From Streptomyces scopuliridis RB72 (GTDB taxonomy: Bacteria; Actinomycetota; Actinomycetes; Streptomycetales; Streptomycetaceae), in assembly GCF_000718095.1 (NCBI RefSeq), contig NZ_JOEI01000008.1, forward strand, positions 186,001-250,000: a stretch of 64,000 nt of DNA, in the 5' to 3' direction. A program made the position numbers and the translations under genes. This document shows positions 9,060 to 17,901 of the stretch, one piece after another (within the stretch, counting starts at the first letter, position 1; every line of letters starts with the position of its first letter). The notes beneath the pieces are model-generated. The model made no database searches, had not been told where the DNA came from, and worked only from the letters and a program-made list of their open reading frames with translations.

Positions 9060-12000
9060 GTGGACGACTACGCGGGACGGGTGCTTGCCGACCGCTATCG
9101 CCTGCCGTTGCCACCCTCCGATGAGTACGAACTTGTCGAGACCCGCGCCTTCGATACGTACAGCGGGCAGGAAGTCCTCGTCAGACAGGTGCCGTTGCCG
9201 GAGGTCGTGGACGCGGAGGTGGTGGACGCGGACGGCGCCGCGGCGCCGCGCCGGGCCTCGGGGCGTTCGGCACGCAGACATACGGATCCGGCGGTGCGGC
9301 GGGCCATCGAGGCCGCGCAGAGCGCCGCCCAGATCCCCGATCACCCCCGGCTCGACCAGGTCTTCGACGTGTTCGCGGAGGCCGGTTCCCTGTGGATAGT
9401 GAGTGAACTGGTCGCGGCCAGACCGCTCGCCGCGCTGCTCGCCGAGCGCCCGCTGAACCCCTTCCGGGCCGCCGAGATCGCCTCCGATGTGCTCACCGCG
9501 GTGCGGGTGGTGCACGCGCACGGCTGGACCCACCGGAACATCACCGTCCGTACGGTCCTCGTCTGCGACGACGGGCGCGTGGTGCTCACCGGGCTCGCCG
9601 CGGGCGCGGCGGAAGAGGCGCTGTGCGGATACGCGCCGGTGCCCGAGCCGCCGGACCGGTTCGAGGAGCCGGACCACCAGGGACCGCGGGAGCAGCACGG
9701 ACTCCATGACCCCCACGCGCCCCACGAGGAAGTGGGGGCGCAAGGACAGCAGGGGGCCTACGAACGGCTCGGGCCGCCCGGACAGTACGCGCCGACGGAA
9801 GGGCTGACCGGCTCGCGGACATCCGCCCTGCCGTACGACCCCGGGCCGACGGCGGGGGTGCCCGGTGCGCCGAATCGCGCCGCGCTGGGAACGGGCCGCG
9901 GCGCGGACAGTCCGTACGACGACGGCACCTCGTCCGGTACGTCCGGCGCCATGCCGCGTCCGCATCACGGCACCCCCGGCATCCCGGCGCCGTACGGCGG
10001 CCAGCCGGCGCTGCCCGGCGGGAGCGCCTCGGGCGATATCCGCGCCGCGCGCGCCGGAGCCATCGCCGCGTACCGCGCGGGGGCACGCGCCGCCGCGCGC
10101 GCCACTGAGGACCAGGGCTCCGGTACGAGCGGTACGAGCAGCACGGGCGTCCCGGCTGTCCCGGGAGCCTCGGGCGGCACGGCGGGGAGTGGTGGCCCGG
10201 CGGGCACGGGGGGCACGGCCACCGGTTCCGGTGCGCAGGAGCCGCCCCGGAGCGGCTCCGGTTCCGGCTCCGGCGATGGCCCGCAGGGCACGAGCCTCGA
10301 CCCGGACTGGTGGGCCAAGCCGCGCACCTTCGCGGACACGGACGCCGACGCGGACATCGACGAGGACGACGAGCCGCCCACGCCCTACCGCGCCCAGCTG
10401 GCCGGTGTCTGGCGCGACGGCCCGGCGCCCTGGAACGACGCCTCGGGCTCCGTACCGGCGGGCGGCAGCCCGTACGGCCCGGACTCGGCGGGCCCCTTCG
10501 GGGGCGGCTCCGGCGCGAGTGGCGACGATGCGACCTCCGGTGGTACGTCCGGCATTCCCGCGCTGCCGCCCGGCGGCTCCCGGTCCGGCTCGGGCACAGG
10601 TTCCGGTGCCCTCGTCGCCCGTGGCGGCGACACCCCGTACTCCGGACCCGGCAGCGGCAGCGGCGGAGGAAGCGGCAACTGGCAGGCGGGCGGGGCGCGC
10701 GACGCGTTCCGCGCCGACTCGCAGCGCCAGTCCGCCCAGCTGCCCGCCGTCACCGGGCAGGGCGCGGGCGCCGGGCGCTGGGACGAGATAGTCGCGAGCG
10801 GCCCCGTGCCCGCGTACCGCGGCCCCGCCACCCCGCTCGCCGCCGAGCGCGCCCGGCAGGCCCGTATCGCGGTCGTCGGCGCCGTCACCGAGCGCTGGGC
10901 GCCCGAGCAGGCCGGTCCCGTCCACGAGAACTGGCAGCTGGCACCGCCCATCGGGCCCGCCACCGACCTGTGGGCCCTCGGCGCGCTGCTGTACCGCGCG
11001 GTGCAGGGCCATGCCCCGTACCCCGAAGAGAGCGCCATCGAGCTGGTGCAGCTCGTCTGCGCCGAGCCGCCCGCCTTCGCCGAGGAGTGCGGACCGCTGC
11101 GTCCGGTCGTGGAGTCGCTGCTGCGTCAGGACCCCACCGAGCGGCCGGACTTCGAGGAGCTGCGTGGCTGGCTGCGCTCGCTCGTACGGTCCGCGCCCGA
11201 GCCGGAGGCCGGTCTGGATGTCGTACCGCTCCCGGCGGACGAGACCCGGCTGCCGATCGTGCGCCGCCGGGGAGAGCTGGTGCGCAGGCGCCGCGGGCGT
11301 GGCCGTGACCTGGGCGGGCGCCACCGCCACAAGAAGGGCAAGGAGCGCAAGGAGAAGGGCGGCCGGTCCGGCCTCGACGAGCGACGGCGGTACGAGCACG
11401 AGAACGAGCACGCGCTCGGGGCCGACGCGCCCCACGAGCGTACGGAACGACTGGACCGGCTGCTGGACGGGCCGGAGCGGTCGGCCGGGCCGGAGCGGCG
11501 CGACAGGGCGGACAGGTTCGACGGGTCGGGCGGATTCGACGGCGCGGACCGGTTCGACAGTGCGGACCGGTTCGACAGTGCGGACCGGTTCGACAGTGCG
11601 GACCGGTTCGACAGGGCCGGGAAGAGCCCTGGCCGCGGCCCCCGTTCCCTCGGCCGCAATCTGCTGATCCTGATTCTGCTGTTGCTCGTGGCGGCCGTCG
11701 TCTACGCCGTGATGTTCCTGCCCAAGGCGAATACGCAGCAGCAGGGCCAGAGCGTCGGTGAGGCGAGCCCCGGCTCGTCCGCCGCGCCGCAATCGCCGGG
11801 TCCGGGCAGCTCCGGTTCGACCCCGTCCAATGGCTCGGCGCCCCAGACCTCGGGTCCCGGCGTCGATCTCGCCGACGGCTATGCCCTGCGCACGGACTCC
11901 GAGGGCTTCCGGATCGCGGTCGACAAGGGCTGGCAGCGGCGCCCCATCAACGACAGCGGGCAAGTCCGCTATGTCGGGGGCGACTTCACGCTGATCGTCG

Positions 12001-12323
12001 TTCCCGGCCGGGACAGCGTGGCGGAGAACGGCGGCGACCCGATCGCCTATCAGCGCGACAAGGAGCGGGAACTCCAGCCGTTCCGGGACTCGTCCTGGTC
12101 CAGCGCCTCCGGCGTACGCCGGATCGACGTGGGCCGGCAGGCCATGGCGGAGGGTCAGTACACCTGGCAGGACAGCAGCGGGCGCGACGTGTTCGTACGG
12201 AACCTCGCGATGATCGTCGACGGCCGGTACCACATCATCCAGGTCATCGGCCCGGACGGACAGCGGGACAAGGTCGACGAGATCTACCAGCAGGCGACCG
12301 GTGCCTACCGGGTTACCGGCTGA
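9060..12323 (+). CDS. transmembrane pseudokinase with large disordered activation-loop insert
   Basis: A 1087-residue protein built like the neighbouring kinases but with its catalytic residues lost. The start is GTG 9060, five bases after GGGGAGG. There is no glycine-rich loop. VLVRQ puts Arg42 where the ATP-binding Lys should be, HRN (158-160) replaces HRD, and TGL (177-179) replaces DFG. Kinase similarity stops there, gives way to roughly 380 residues of Gly/Ser/Pro/Ala-rich low-complexity sequence, and resumes at ATDLWALGALLYRAVQG (about residue 634), the DxWSLG region. A Lys/Arg-rich and then Asp/Arg/Phe repeat segment precedes one membrane helix (about 865-885) and an ectodomain like those of the other kinases. 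It is probably a scaffold or regulatory partner of the flanking active kinases; this is inference. Confidence 0.88.
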   Translation: MDDYAGRVLADRYRLPLPPSDEYELVETRAFDTYSGQEVLVRQVPLPEVVDAEVVDADGAAAPRRASGRSARRHTDPAVRRAIEAAQSAAQIPDHPRLDQVFDVFAEAGSLWIVSELVAARPLAALLAERPLNPFRAAEIASDVLTAVRVVHAHGWTHRNITVRTVLVCDDGRVVLTGLAAGAAEEALCGYAPVPEPPDRFEEPDHQGPREQHGLHDPHAPHEEVGAQGQQGAYERLGPPGQYAPTEGLTGSRTSALPYDPGPTAGVPGAPNRAALGTGRGADSPYDDGTSSGTSGAMPRPHHGTPGIPAPYGGQPALPGGSASGDIRAARAGAIAAYRAGARAAARATEDQGSGTSGTSSTGVPAVPGASGGTAGSGGPAGTGGTATGSGAQEPPRSGSGSGSGDGPQGTSLDPDWWAKPRTFADTDADADIDEDDEPPTPYRAQLAGVWRDGPAPWNDASGSVPAGGSPYGPDSAGPFGGGSGASGDDATSGGTSGIPALPPGGSRSGSGTGSGALVARGGDTPYSGPGSGSGGGSGNWQAGGARDAFRADSQRQSAQLPAVTGQGAGAGRWDEIVASGPVPAYRGPATPLAAERARQARIAVVGAVTERWAPEQAGPVHENWQLAPPIGPATDLWALGALLYRAVQGHAPYPEESAIELVQLVCAEPPAFAEECGPLRPVVESLLRQDPTERPDFEELRGWLRSLVRSAPEPEAGLDVVPLPADETRLPIVRRRGELVRRRRGRGRDLGGRHRHKKGKERKEKGGRSGLDERRRYEHENEHALGADAPHERTERLDRLLDGPERSAGPERRDRADRFDGSGGFDGADRFDSADRFDSADRFDSADRFDRAGKSPGRGPRSLGRNLLILILLLLVAAVVYAVMFLPKANTQQQGQSVGEASPGSSAAPQSPGPGSSGSTPSNGSAPQTSGPGVDLADGYALRTDSEGFRIAVDKGWQRRPINDSGQVRYVGGDFTLIVVPGRDSVAENGGDPIAYQRDKERELQPFRDSSWSSASGVRRIDVGRQAMAEGQYTWQDSSGRDVFVRNLAMIVDGRYHIIQVIGPDGQRDKVDEIYQQATGAYRVTG
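11544..11615 (+). repeat. 18-base coding tandem repeat in pseudokinase
   Basis: GCGGACCGGTTCGACAGT occurs three times exactly and a fourth time with one change, encoding the six-residue unit ADRFDS just before the membrane helix. The near identity of the DNA copies indicates recent expansion. Confidence 0.92.
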
Positions 12324-12501
12324 GCGTCAGGCATGAGGCATGAGACATGGCGCGAGGCATGACGGCATGAGGCACATGAATCCCAACTCGTGCCCCGTAC
12401 AACGCTGGTCACGCATCACAGTGCGGTTTCCGTGAGCGACCCGAGGTTCCGCCCCGTATGCCCCCTCCGTAATCTGTGACCCCAAGGAACGGGGCTGGGA
12501 C

Positions 12502-14292
12502 GTGGAGCAAACACAGAGCACGGGAACGGACTCGGGCGGGAACGCGGTGGGCGCGGGGCCGCTGCTCGCCGGGCGTTACCGGCTGGCGGAGTCCATCGGC
12601 AGCGGCGGCATGGGCAAGGTGTGGCGGGCACATGACGAGGTGCTCCACCGGGTCGTCGCCATCAAGGAGTTGACCGCAGGACGTTATGTTTCCGAGGCCG
12701 ACCGGGCCGTACTGCACCAGCGGACCCAGAAGGAGGCGCGGGCCGCCGCCCGGATCAGCCACCCGGCTGTCGTCACCGTCCACGATGTGCTGGAGCACGA
12801 CGGCCGGCCGTGGATCGTCATGCAGTACGTCGACGGTCCTTCCCTCGCCGACGCCGTGAAGGAGTCCGGCCGGATCGATCACCGCGAGGCGGCCAGGATC
12901 GGTCTCGCGGTCCTCGGCGCGCTGCGCGCCGCGCACGCGGCCGGGGTGCTGCACCGCGATGTGAAGCCCGGCAATGTCCTGCTCGCGCGCGACGGCCGGG
13001 TGCTGCTCACCGACTTCGGGATCGCGGCGATAGAGGGCGACTCGACCATCACCAGGACCGGTGAACTCATCGGGTCCATCGACTATCTGGCGCCCGAGCG
13101 GGTACGGGGCGGCGATCCCGGCCCCGCCTCCGACCTCTGGTCGCTCGGGGTGACGCTCTATACGGCGGTGCAGGGGGTCTCGCCGTTCCGCCGGAGTTCA
13201 CCGCTGTCCACCATGCAGGCCGTGGTGACGGACGAGCCCGACCACCCCGATCACGCGGGCCCGCTCGCGCCCGTGATCGCCGGGCTGCTGCGCAAGGACC
13301 CGGACGGGCGGCCCGGGGCGGAGCGGAGCGAGCACATGCTGCGCGAGGTGGCGGAGGGGCGGACGGCCGCCGGGGCGGAGGAGCAGGAGCCGACGCGTCA
13401 TCTGCCGTACGGGGAGCGGCAGTCGGCCGCCGCGCAACCGCAGCCCGCCGGACCGCCCTTCGCACCCGCAGGGACCGGCCCCGCGACCGTTCCCGCCACC
13501 GGCCCCGTGCCTGGCCCGACACCGAGCTCCCCGACCGTTCCCGCGCCACAGGCCCCGCCCTCGGGCCCCGGCCGCCGGAACCGTTGGCGTACGACGCTCG
13601 TGGCCGTGGTCGTCGCGGCCGTCCTCGGCGGCGGCGCCGGCTTCGCCGCCCTGAAGTACGCCGACGACGGTGCCCCCACCGACAACGCGGGTGGTCAGTC
13701 CGCGAACGACGCTCCGGCAGACGACACTACGGCGGGCGACGGTCCGGCGGGCGGTCCGACGGACGGTACGACGGAAGGCGCCACGGCCGACGGTACGGCG
13801 GGTGAGGGAGACGCCGGCAGCGGGACCACGCCCGAGGGCTGGACCCGTGTCGAGGCCGAGGAGGGCTTCAGCCTCAACGTCCCCCAGGGCTGGGAACGCC
13901 AGGTGAGCGGCGACCAGATCGACTACACCCCGGACAACGGCCGTCATCTCATACGGATCAGCGTCGGCACGCCCGACTTCGACACTCCGTACGCGCACAT
14001 GCTGAGCATGGAGAAGTCCGTCCAGAACTTCCCGGAGTACGCCCGGCTCCAGCTGGCCCCGAACAACTACCGGGACAAGGCGAAGGCCGCCCTCTGGGAG
14101 TTCACCTGGACCGAGAAGACCGGGAACCCCGGCAAGCGGCACGCGATCGACCAGATCTACTACTCGGACGACAGCGGTACGGAGTACGCGATCTACATGG
14201 CCGGTCCCGAGGAGGACTGGGCGACGACGCGCAAGCAGTTCGACGCCGTACTGCGCAGCTGGCAGGCGCCGGCGACCGATACCGGCCAGTGA
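12502..14292 (+). CDS. transmembrane Ser/Thr protein kinase (third of array)
   Basis: A 596-residue kinase starting at GTG 12502 after AAGGAACGGGG. The kinase domain spans about residues 25-290: GSGGMG loop, Lys55 in VAIKEL, HRDVKPGN (Asp153), DFG near 171, and an activation loop with several Thr (DSTITRTGELIGS), as in autophosphorylated PknB-type enzymes. A Pro/Ala/Thr linker is followed by a membrane helix (about 361-383, LVAVVVAAVLGGGAGFAALK), a Thr/Gly/Asp-rich stalk, and an ectodomain starting GWTRVEAEEGFSLNVPQGW that is similar to those of its neighbours. All catalytic residues are intact. It is in the same direction as the flanking kinases with 178 bases upstream, so it may have its own promoter. 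Confidence 0.94.
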   Translation: MEQTQSTGTDSGGNAVGAGPLLAGRYRLAESIGSGGMGKVWRAHDEVLHRVVAIKELTAGRYVSEADRAVLHQRTQKEARAAARISHPAVVTVHDVLEHDGRPWIVMQYVDGPSLADAVKESGRIDHREAARIGLAVLGALRAAHAAGVLHRDVKPGNVLLARDGRVLLTDFGIAAIEGDSTITRTGELIGSIDYLAPERVRGGDPGPASDLWSLGVTLYTAVQGVSPFRRSSPLSTMQAVVTDEPDHPDHAGPLAPVIAGLLRKDPDGRPGAERSEHMLREVAEGRTAAGAEEQEPTRHLPYGERQSAAAQPQPAGPPFAPAGTGPATVPATGPVPGPTPSSPTVPAPQAPPSGPGRRNRWRTTLVAVVVAAVLGGGAGFAALKYADDGAPTDNAGGQSANDAPADDTTAGDGPAGGPTDGTTEGATADGTAGEGDAGSGTTPEGWTRVEAEEGFSLNVPQGWERQVSGDQIDYTPDNGRHLIRISVGTPDFDTPYAHMLSMEKSVQNFPEYARLQLAPNNYRDKAKAALWEFTWTEKTGNPGKRHAIDQIYYSDDSGTEYAIYMAGPEEDWATTRKQFDAVLRSWQAPATDTGQ

Positions 14293-14334
14293 TACGGCGT
14301 CGCGAGCGCGGCCGTACTTCGTGAGGATGCGTAC

Positions 14335-16032
14335 ATGAACAACGACGGGGGACGGGTGAACGAGCCCACCAGTTACGAACTCAGGCCGCCGGGCGCGCCG
14401 CAGGTGCCGCCACAGAACGCCGGGCCGGGGGGCACCGGATATCCGCCCACGCAGGCCGGGTACGCACCGCAGGCTCCCGCCCCCGCGCAGGCCCCCGCGC
14501 AGGCCCCCGCGGGGGCTTCCACCGCCGATCCGGCCGCCAGGCGCGTGCTCGGCGGCCGCTACCGGCTGGTCTCCCGGCTCGGACACGGCGGGATGGGCAC
14601 GGTCTGGCTGGCGCACGACGAGGTCGTGGACCGCGAAGTGGCGATCAAGGAGCCGCGGGTCCCGGACAATGTGGGCGAGCGCGACCGGGACCGCGTGTAT
14701 CTGCGGATGCAGCGAGAGGCCCGCGCCGCCGCCAAGATCGAGCACCCGGCCGTCGTCACCATGCACGATGTGGTGATCGAGGACGCCAAGCCATGGATCG
14801 TGATGGAGCTGGTGCGCGGTCAGTCGCTCGCCGACCGGCTCCAGGAGGGCACGCTCGACCCGCGCGAGGCGGCGCGTATCGGTCTCGCCGTACTGGACGC
14901 GCTCACGGCCGCCCATGAGAAGGGCGTACTGCACCGTGACGTCAAGCCGGACAATGTGCTCCTCGGGCGCGGCGACCGGGTCGTCCTCAGCGACTTCGGG
15001 ATCGCCCAGGTCGAGGGCGAGCAGGGGCTGACGGAGACCGGCGCGTTCGTCGGCTCGCCCGAGTTCATCGCGCCCGAGCGGGTGCTCGGCCGGCAGCCGG
15101 GGCCGGAGTCGGACCTGTGGTCGCTGGGCGTGGTGCTGTACGCGGCGGTCGAGGGCGTGTCGCCGTACCGCCGCTCCCACGTCCCCGCCACGCTCCAGGC
15201 CGTGCTGTCCGCGGAGCCGCAGATGCCCGCGCGCGGCTCGGGGGCGTTCGGCACGCTCGTGATGCGGCTGCTGCGCAAGGACCCGGCGGCGCGGCCGGAC
15301 GCGGCGGAGATCCGGGCGGTCCTGGAGTCGGTGGCGCGTCCGCCGGCCGCCACCCGGCCGTACTCCGGACCCGGACTCGGACCCGGCCCCGAGCACGCTT
15401 CCACGGGCCTCGGCGGATGGGTTCCCCCGGTCCTCCAGCGGAGCCGCCCGGCGCGGTACGGCCTGGGCGCGGGCGTGCTGGCCGTGGCCGTCGCCCTCGT
15501 ACTGATCTTCGTCAACCCGTTCGGCGGCGGCGGGCTCCCCGAGGGCTGGGGGATCCGTCCGGAGAACGAGATCCTCCGCGCGAAGGTCGGGGTCCCCAAC
15601 GACTACCGGCGCGAGCAGCGGACCGATGACACCGGCGTCACCTACAACGACCCCAGCGGGGTCTTCCTCATCTTCTTCGAGCGGAACCAGAAGCTGCCGG
15701 ACAACGATCTCCTGGAGCCGAAGGCGGACGTCTGGAAGGCGCACTACGAGCGCGGTGGTGTGAACGGTACGGAGATCAAGGACGCCAAGGTCACCAGCAA
15801 GGATGTCGAGCACCAGGGCAAGCCGGGCTTCGAGATGGTCGTCGACTACACCGACTACAGCGATTCGGACGACTTCCCCGTCCGCCACCGCTGGCACGAA
15901 CTCGTCATCCCCGGCAAGGACGACTCCTATCTGCGGCTGCGGGTGGCCATGCCCGCCGAGGGTGCGGCGGTGAAGGACGGTGAGGAGCTGTACGCGACGG
16001 TCGCCGACCAGCTGGACCTCGGGCAGTCATAG
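14335..16032 (+). CDS. transmembrane Ser/Thr protein kinase (fourth of array)
   Basis: A 565-residue kinase, ATG start after GTGAGGA, only 42 bases after the preceding kinase and probably co-transcribed with it. About 70 residues of Pro/Ala/Gln-rich sequence precede the kinase domain (GHGGMG loop; Lys105 in VAIKEP; HRDVKPDN with Asp202; DFG near 220). The membrane helix lies at about 374-395 (LGAGVLAVAVALVLIFV), with almost no stalk before the ectodomain (EGWGIRPENEIL onward, ending DQLDLGQS). The activation loop has few phosphorylatable residues (EQGLTETGAFVGS). The ectodomain is the most diverged of the four. An imperfect duplication spans the stop codon (16017-16054). Confidence 0.93.
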   Translation: MNNDGGRVNEPTSYELRPPGAPQVPPQNAGPGGTGYPPTQAGYAPQAPAPAQAPAQAPAGASTADPAARRVLGGRYRLVSRLGHGGMGTVWLAHDEVVDREVAIKEPRVPDNVGERDRDRVYLRMQREARAAAKIEHPAVVTMHDVVIEDAKPWIVMELVRGQSLADRLQEGTLDPREAARIGLAVLDALTAAHEKGVLHRDVKPDNVLLGRGDRVVLSDFGIAQVEGEQGLTETGAFVGSPEFIAPERVLGRQPGPESDLWSLGVVLYAAVEGVSPYRRSHVPATLQAVLSAEPQMPARGSGAFGTLVMRLLRKDPAARPDAAEIRAVLESVARPPAATRPYSGPGLGPGPEHASTGLGGWVPPVLQRSRPARYGLGAGVLAVAVALVLIFVNPFGGGGLPEGWGIRPENEILRAKVGVPNDYRREQRTDDTGVTYNDPSGVFLIFFERNQKLPDNDLLEPKADVWKAHYERGGVNGTEIKDAKVTSKDVEHQGKPGFEMVVDYTDYSDSDDFPVRHRWHELVIPGKDDSYLRLRVAMPAEGAAVKDGEELYATVADQLDLGQS

Positions 16033-16115
16033 CGGCCCCGGGCAGTCGTAACGACGGGATACCGCGCTCGCCAAGCCGCCCCGGGCCGCCGTGAACCGCT
16101 GATCAGGGGTTATGT

Positions 16116-16131
16116 GCCAGTGATCGCTGGC
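16116..16131. promoter_or_regulatory. 16-base palindrome upstream of gabD2
   Basis: GCCAGTGATCGCTGGC is a dyad with seven Watson-Crick pairs and one G-T pair around a central GATC, about 75 bases before the aldehyde dehydrogenase start. It looks like a dimeric repressor site; the regulator is unknown. Confidence 0.45.
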
Positions 16132-16205
16132 GCGATATGAGCGCCCGGTGAAAAGCTGTTACCGACGGGTATCCAAAGCCGGGATCGCGGCATACGCTCG
16201 CCATC

Positions 16206-17852
16206 ATGACGGACTCGCAGGCCCCCGCCGCCACCCCCACCACCGACCACGGCGCCCCCGGGACCCTCGGCACCAACCCGGTGGCCGCCGCCCCGGCCGG
16301 TGTGCGCACCGCGGCCGATGTGGTCACCCCCGAGGTGGTCGTCCGGCTCAGCCGCGGCGTCGTCGGCTCCGGCCGTACCGCCAACCACGCGCCCTTCACC
16401 GGGGAGCGGCTGGCGGAGCTGCCCGAGTCCACGCCCGAGGACGTGGCGGCGGCCTTCGAGCGCGCCCGCGCGGCCCAGCCCCTGTGGGCGGCGCTGCCCG
16501 TCCGGCAGCGGGCCGCGGTGCTGCTCCGCTTCCACGATCTCCTGCTGGAACGCCAGGCCGAGGTGCTCGACCTGATCCAGCTGGAGACCGGCAAGGCCAG
16601 GCTGCACGCGCACGAAGAGGTCCAGGGGCTGGCCGTCGAAGCCCGGCACTACGGGCGGGCGGCGGGGTCGTATCTGCGGCCGAAGCGGCACACCGGCGTC
16701 GTACCGACCCTGACGAAGGTCACCGAGCTGCGTCAGCCGCGCGGGGTCATCGGCCAGATCGCGCCCTGGAACTACCCGTTGGAGCTGTCCGCGGGCGACG
16801 CGCTGCCCGCGTTCGTGGCGGGCAACGCCGTCGTGATGAAGCCCGACACCGAGACCGCCCTCACCGCGCTGTGGGCCCGCGATCTGCTGATCGAGGCCGG
16901 ACTGCCGCCCGAGGTCTTCCTCGTCGTCCTCGGCGAGGGCCCGGTCATCGGCCCGGAGGTCGTCAGGCACGCCGATTACGTCTCCTTCACCGGCTCGACC
17001 CGTACCGGCCGCGAGGTCGCCAGGGGAGCCGCGGACCGGCTCGTCGGCGTCTCGCTCGAACTCGGCGGCAAGAACGCCATGCTGGTCCTCGCGGACGCCG
17101 ATGTGGAGAAGGCGGCGCCGGGCGCGGTGCGCGCCTGCTTCTCCTCCGCCGGACAGCTCTGTATCTCCATCGAGCGGCTGTACGTCCACGACTCGGTCGC
17201 GGACGCGTTCCTGGAGCGGTTCGCCGCCCGTACGAAGGCCATGCGGCTCGGCAACTCCCTCGCGTACGGCGCCGACATGGGCTCCCTGGTGGGCGAACGC
17301 CAGCTGGAGACGGTCACCCGCCATGTCGAGGAGGCCGTCGCCAAGGGCGCCACGGTCCTCGCGGGCGGGGTCGCGCGTCCCGACATCGGGCCGCTCTTCT
17401 ACGAGCCGACCATCCTGGACGGGGTCGACGCGCCGATGGCGGTGTGCGCGGAGGAGACCTTCGGGCCGGTCGTCTCCGTCTACCGGTTCAGCGACGAGGA
17501 CGAGGTGATCGGCCTCGCCAACGCCACGCCGTACGGCCTCAACGCGAGCGTGTGGACGAAGGACTCCCGGCGCGGCCACGCGATCGCGGCCCGGCTGCGT
17601 ACCGGCACGGTCAACATCAACGAGGGTTACGCGCCGGCGTACGGCAGCGTGCGGTCGCCGATGGGCGGCATGAAGGACTCCGGTCTCGGCCGGCGGCACG
17701 GCGCCGAGGGGATCCTCAAGTTCACCGAGGCCCAGACGGTCGCGCAGCAGCGGATCCTGCCCATGGCGCCGTCCTTCGGGATGGACGACGAGAGGCACGC
17801 GGCCCTCATGAGCCACAGTCTGCGGATCATGAAGGCGCTGCGGCTGCGGTAG
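16206..17852 (+). CDS. gabD2: succinate-semialdehyde dehydrogenase, GabD2-like
   Basis: A 548-residue NAD(P)-dependent aldehyde dehydrogenase. The family signature is complete: PWNYPLELSAGDALPAFVAGN (cofactor site), SFTGSTRTGR, ELGGKN with the general-base Glu near residue 285, and SSAGQLCIS with nucleophile Cys319. The long N-terminus and the GQLCISIERLYV context fit the GabD2 branch (the mycobacterial second succinate-semialdehyde dehydrogenase), which feeds succinate to the TCA cycle. Substrate assignment rests on family resemblance. The ATG lies about seven bases after a possible -10 (TACGCT, 16193-16198) with no clear ribosome site, so a leaderless message is possible. The GMC oxidoreductase follows after 49 bases. 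Confidence 0.87.
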   Translation: MTDSQAPAATPTTDHGAPGTLGTNPVAAAPAGVRTAADVVTPEVVVRLSRGVVGSGRTANHAPFTGERLAELPESTPEDVAAAFERARAAQPLWAALPVRQRAAVLLRFHDLLLERQAEVLDLIQLETGKARLHAHEEVQGLAVEARHYGRAAGSYLRPKRHTGVVPTLTKVTELRQPRGVIGQIAPWNYPLELSAGDALPAFVAGNAVVMKPDTETALTALWARDLLIEAGLPPEVFLVVLGEGPVIGPEVVRHADYVSFTGSTRTGREVARGAADRLVGVSLELGGKNAMLVLADADVEKAAPGAVRACFSSAGQLCISIERLYVHDSVADAFLERFAARTKAMRLGNSLAYGADMGSLVGERQLETVTRHVEEAVAKGATVLAGGVARPDIGPLFYEPTILDGVDAPMAVCAEETFGPVVSVYRFSDEDEVIGLANATPYGLNASVWTKDSRRGHAIAARLRTGTVNINEGYAPAYGSVRSPMGGMKDSGLGRRHGAEGILKFTEAQTVAQQRILPMAPSFGMDDERHAALMSHSLRIMKALRLR

Positions 17853-17901
17853 TTGGTGACGCGCCAGTTCAGCACACGGTAGTTCTCGACGAGGAGAGCC
17901 A

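Noticed and set aside
11544..11615. Regular repeats considered as a CRISPR-like array.
   Set aside because: The 18-base units have no spacers and encode an in-frame hexapeptide repeat.
8661..12233. A 1190-codon open frame on the minus strand over the pseudokinase.
   Set aside because: Antisense shadow of GC-rich coding DNA: Val/Arg/Gly/Pro-rich with no domain, while the plus strand encodes a recognisable kinase fold and membrane helix.
13198..15897. An 899-codon minus-strand frame under the third and fourth kinases.
   Set aside because: Same cause. It crosses two well-supported kinase genes and shows no motif or ribosome site.
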